The notes under the pieces: generated by a model | Told to the model about the DNA's origin: nothing | The model's database searches: none | Seen by the model: only the letters and a program-made list of their open reading frames with translations | Shown: piece by piece, positions 61,031 to 64,000 of the stretch | Numbering within the stretch: position 1 is the stretch's first letter | Layout: every line of letters starts with the position of its first letter | Made by a program: the position numbers and the translations under genes | Source of the DNA: Spirosoma foliorum | Lineage (GTDB): Bacteria; Bacteroidota; Bacteroidia; Cytophagales; Spirosomataceae | NCBI RefSeq assembly: GCF_014117325.1 | Contig: NZ_CP059732.1 | Span: forward strand, 5,283,001 to 5,347,000 | Direction of reading: 5' to 3' | DNA: 64,000 nt

Positions 61031-64000
61031 TAGAAATTAAGGTTGACGCCCATGGTATACGTACGTGGAACTGGGTAGTTCGAGAAATCAACCCCCTGGC
61101 TCAAATTGTCGCCTGGGCCATCGCCTGCACCGTTACCACTAGTTTCTGGATTCGGGCCACCCCAATATTTCGTGAATATATAGACCTGCTGAACCGACGC
61201 GTATACGCGAGCCGATTTGAAGAGCTTGTTGACCGCTCCAATGTTATAGCCCAGCGTTATGTTTTTGATCGTGAAAAACGACGCGTCAGCCAGGAACTGC
61301 GAGCTATGCCAGTCACGCTCAATACCGGTGTAGTTACCACCGTTGTTCGTTGCCCCAAACATACCTGCCCCTGGAGTAATCACGGTGGTTGCTACGCCAA
61401 CACCATTGATCATGGAATTCTGAACTCGGAAACGGTCTTTTACGCCTTCAACCATGTTGAATACAGCATCCAGGTTAGCGGTGCTATATAAGTGGCGAAC
61501 CCAAAGCTGGTTACCGTAGGAGCCAGACCCCGTGATCGAGAAATCGAAATTGCCGTATTTCAGGTCATTGGTAATCCCGTAGGTGAATTTGGGGAATGGG
61601 CTACCAAGAATAGTCCGGTCATCAGCATCACCACCATTCGTAATAACACCATCGCCGTTTATGTCTTTAAATTTGATGGTACCAATAGCCGAACGACCAG
61701 GAATGACCGGAGAACTCTTAAGCTCTTCCGCAGTCATGTAATACCCCTCTTTAACCAGACCATAGAATTGGCCGAAAGGCTTACCAACCTGTGTAATATG
61801 GAAGCCCGTACCACCGTATACCCGATCAATACCAGGAGCCAGCGATACAACCTGGTTACGGTTAAATGAAATGTTGGCGTTGGTTGTCCATTTCAGTTTA
61901 CCTACTGAGTTTTTGGTCGTCAGCGAGAATTCATGCCCCCAGAACTTAATCTCTCCAATGTTATCAGGGAAGTTAACAAAGCCGGATTCCTGTGGCACCT
62001 GTACGTTATACAGCAGGTTGGTTGTCCGCTTTGTATAAAAATCGTAAATGAACTGGATACGATCGTTCAATAAACCCAGATCAAGACCAATGTCGAACTG
62101 CTTTGTCGTTTCCCAGCCCAGATTTGGGTTAGCCAGCGATGTGACAACAGCTCCCGTAGCAACCGTGCTACCAAATACGGCATTGGTTGTATTGTTCACC
62201 AACGCATACGATGTGTAGTTACCGATGTTGTTATTACCGATTACGCCATAACTAGCCCGAACTTTGGCAAACGAAACGGGTAGCACTGATTTCATGAAAT
62301 CTTCGTCTGATACTACCCAGCCCACCGAAGCTGATGGGAACGTACCAAACTTATTATTGGCGCCAAAACGAGACGAACCATCCGTACGAACAGCCGCCGT
62401 AAACAGGTATTTGCCTTTATAGTTATAGGTCAAACGAGACAGGTAAGAAGTCAATGCCCATTGGTTGATGCCATTGTTTGTACCACCCCGGTTTATATTA
62501 AGTGCTCCCTGAATTGTTGGCAGCCGATCATCGGCATACGTATCAGCCTGAATCCGACTAAACTCCTGACGATAGTACTGATTAGTAAAACCAGCCAGCA
62601 ACTCGAAGTTGTGATCGTTAAAGCTACGGCTATAGGTAGCTAAGTTTTCGTTCAGCCAGGACGTATTTTCCAATCCCTGACGAATCGAAACAGCGGTGGT
62701 TGGAATGGGTACGTTGATAGCGCTGGTGGCTGTCGACGGGTTAAAGAAGAAGAATTTAGAATTCTGATATTCGATGTTCATCGTCGACCGAAGGGTTAAT
62801 CCTGTGATCGGCCGATATTGGATATAAGCGTTTGCCAGCAAGTTTGTATTCTTGGTCTCATTGATCAGTTCCTTAGCAGCCCGCACCCAGTTTGGATACT
62901 GGAAAATATTACCTGTACTAGCTGGGAACTGGTTGAATTTAGTTAGCTCGCCATTCGCATCGTAAATAGGCATAACTGGCCATGTGTGCAGGGCGTTAAA
63001 CAAAATCCCGGTTCCGCGGTCACCATCAGTCCGGGGTGTATTGTCGTATACATAGGAAGGTGCGACGTTAAAGCCAATCGTTACTCGATCCGATATATTG
63101 TAATTTGAGTTCAGACGTAGTGAGTACCGTTTGTAATTATTGTTAAGCACTACCCCATCCTGATTCAAAACACCAGCTACCAAGGATGTATTGGACTTAC
63201 CTGTGTTGCTGGAAATACTGAGGTTGTAGCTCTGAATAGGCGCAACTCGCAGTAAAGCGTCATACCAGTCGTTATTTTTCCCTTCGTATTGAGATGGATT
63301 TTGAAACTCGACCGGTACAGCCTGCAACTGGTCTTCGTAATATTCTTTCTTAAACTGAGCAAACTGAACAGCATTCAACATTTTCACCCGACCTTTCATC
63401 GGCACCTGCTGTACACCTGCAAATGTGTTAAAGCTAATGTTTGTCTGACCAGGTTTCCCTTTTTTGGTGGTAATCAGCACAACTCCGTTAGCTGCCCGCG
63501 AACCATAGAGAGAAGTTGAAGCAGCATCTTTCAAAATCGAGAGATCTTCAATCTCATCAGGGTTAAGTTGGGCAATGTTGCCCGTGATTGGGAAACCATC
63601 GACTACGTAAAGCGGGTCACTACCAGCCGAAACTGATACCTGCCCCCGGATACGAATACTGATACCCTGACCTGGTTTACCAGTGGCCTGGTTGATTTGC
63701 ACACCTGCCAGACGGCCTTGCAGTTTTTGGCCAATCTGCGATACGGGTAAATCTTTAATTTCTGCCGCGCTTACGGTTTGTACAGCACCCGTGATTTCTT
63801 TTTTCAACTGACTACCGTAACCAACAACAACGACTTCGTTCAGAGTCTGATCATCAGGTGTCAGTGTTACATTTACCGACGTTTGATTACCAATCAGTAC
63901 TTCTTTACGCGCATATCCAACAAAGCTAAACACCAGTACCGAACTGGTACTAGGCGCTACAAGTTTGAAACTCCCGCTTGCGTCGGTGTTGGTACCCTGA
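61030..64000 (-). CDS. SusC/RagA TonB-dependent outer-membrane transporter, 5' end missing
   Basis: At least 989 residues in the window; it continues past 64000. The frame is open to the very end: 63934-64000 encodes part of the N-terminal carboxypeptidase-regulatory-like domain (NTDASGSFKLVAPSTSSVLV then FSFVGYARKE). Next the plug domain: LNEVVVVGYGSQLKKEITGA, LQGRLAGVQINQATGKPGQG, ISIRIRGQVSVSAGSDPLYV, VDGFPITGNIAQLNPDEIED. A 22-strand barrel follows, ending NYPVPRTYTMGVNLNF. It imports glycans with SusD under TonB energy. The internal methionine at 63933 is not the real start. Confidence 0.95.
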   Translation of the reverse strand, partial: QGTNTDASGSFKLVAPSTSSVLVFSFVGYARKEVLIGNQTSVNVTLTPDDQTLNEVVVVGYGSQLKKEITGAVQTVSAAEIKDLPVSQIGQKLQGRLAGVQINQATGKPGQGISIRIRGQVSVSAGSDPLYVVDGFPITGNIAQLNPDEIEDLSILKDAASTSLYGSRAANGVVLITTKKGKPGQTNISFNTFAGVQQVPMKGRVKMLNAVQFAQFKKEYYEDQLQAVPVEFQNPSQYEGKNNDWYDALLRVAPIQSYNLSISSNTGKSNTSLVAGVLNQDGVVLNNNYKRYSLRLNSNYNISDRVTIGFNVAPSYVYDNTPRTDGDRGTGILFNALHTWPVMPIYDANGELTKFNQFPASTGNIFQYPNWVRAAKELINETKNTNLLANAYIQYRPITGLTLRSTMNIEYQNSKFFFFNPSTATSAINVPIPTTAVSIRQGLENTSWLNENLATYSRSFNDHNFELLAGFTNQYYRQEFSRIQADTYADDRLPTIQGALNINRGGTNNGINQWALTSYLSRLTYNYKGKYLFTAAVRTDGSSRFGANNKFGTFPSASVGWVVSDEDFMKSVLPVSFAKVRASYGVIGNNNIGNYTSYALVNNTTNAVFGSTVATGAVVTSLANPNLGWETTKQFDIGLDLGLLNDRIQFIYDFYTKRTTNLLYNVQVPQESGFVNFPDNIGEIKFWGHEFSLTTKNSVGKLKWTTNANISFNRNQVVSLAPGIDRVYGGTGFHITQVGKPFGQFYGLVKEGYYMTAEELKSSPVIPGRSAIGTIKFKDINGDGVITNGGDADDRTILGSPFPKFTYGITNDLKYGNFDFSITGSGSYGNQLWVRHLYSTANLDAVFNMVEGVKDRFRVQNSMINGVGVATTVITPGAGMFGATNNGGNYTGIERDWHSSQFLADASFFTIKNITLGYNIGAVNKLFKSARVYASVQQVYIFTKYWGGPNPETSGNGAGDGPGDNLSQGVDFSNYPVPRTYTMGVNLNF

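Noticed and set aside
1..64000. CRISPR arrays, tRNA, rRNA, insertion sequences or prophage genes
   Set aside because: No regularly spaced direct repeats, no cloverleaf with CCA-type end noticed, no transposase, integrase or phage structural gene among the proteins. A covariance-model scan was not possible here.

Overview
The window looks like a piece of a Cytophagales (Bacteroidetes) chromosome, most like Spirosoma or a close relative. The reasons are a SusC/SusD pair, a Bacteroidetes-type ECF sigma factor, DUF1080, ThuA and cytochrome-c 'PVC-type' heme proteins, many secreted proteins with lipoprotein or Sec signals, start codons mostly without strong Shine-Dalgarno sequences, and a GC content that I judge by eye to be moderate. 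The genus is inference; there is no rRNA or tRNA gene to confirm it.

Layout. 1-9 kb: ECF sigma factor, a MocR-type regulator divergent from an AhpD-like gene with a clear operator, a secreted cupin, an MFS exporter, several small unknown proteins, a VOC protein, and two decayed gene ends (a LacI-type regulator and a carbohydrate-enzyme-like tail). 9-18.5 kb: secreted esterase, secreted DUF1080 protein bracketed by direct repeats, EamA permease, SDR, HxlR regulator, aldo/keto reductase, DUF4267 membrane protein, Crp/Fnr regulator and an SF1 helicase. 18.6-36.3 kb: mostly secreted hydrolases (CocE-type hydrolase with a frameshift, beta-lactamase-fold serine hydrolase, M14 and DUF885 metallopeptidases, LD-carboxypeptidase, MtfA-like peptidase, amidohydrolase with a frameshifted signal peptide) plus DUF4403, DinB, DUF3820 and a small AT-richer patch of unknown genes. 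36.5-41.4 kb: NAD-binding protein, YCII-like protein, AraC regulator, secreted propeller-like protein, TruC-like pseudouridine synthase and a YhcG/DUF1016 nuclease.

41.6-64 kb is a carbohydrate locus. On the plus strand: ThuA, a giant SGNH/heme-dehydrogenase/HEAT/cytochrome-c protein and a D-tagatose-3-epimerase-like isomerase. On the minus strand, in order of transcription: SusC (cut by the window end), SusD, a second propeller/cytochrome-c protein, DUF1080, DUF4432 aldose epimerase-like, a mannose-6-phosphate-isomerase-like cupin, a TIM-barrel isomerase, a Gfo/Idh dehydrogenase, and a ribose-type ABC importer (ATPase, permease, lipoprotein). This set fits uptake of an oligosaccharide or glycoside followed by oxidation to a 3-keto sugar, non-classical cleavage and inner-membrane import. 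No classical glycoside hydrolase is present.

The most striking non-coding feature is that many intergenic gaps hold a long, often perfect inverted repeat with arms of about 20-42 bp. These fall into several sequence families. One (ends TTTTTGTCAT) occurs six times with paired changes in both arms. No insertion sequence, CRISPR array, tRNA or rRNA gene was seen.
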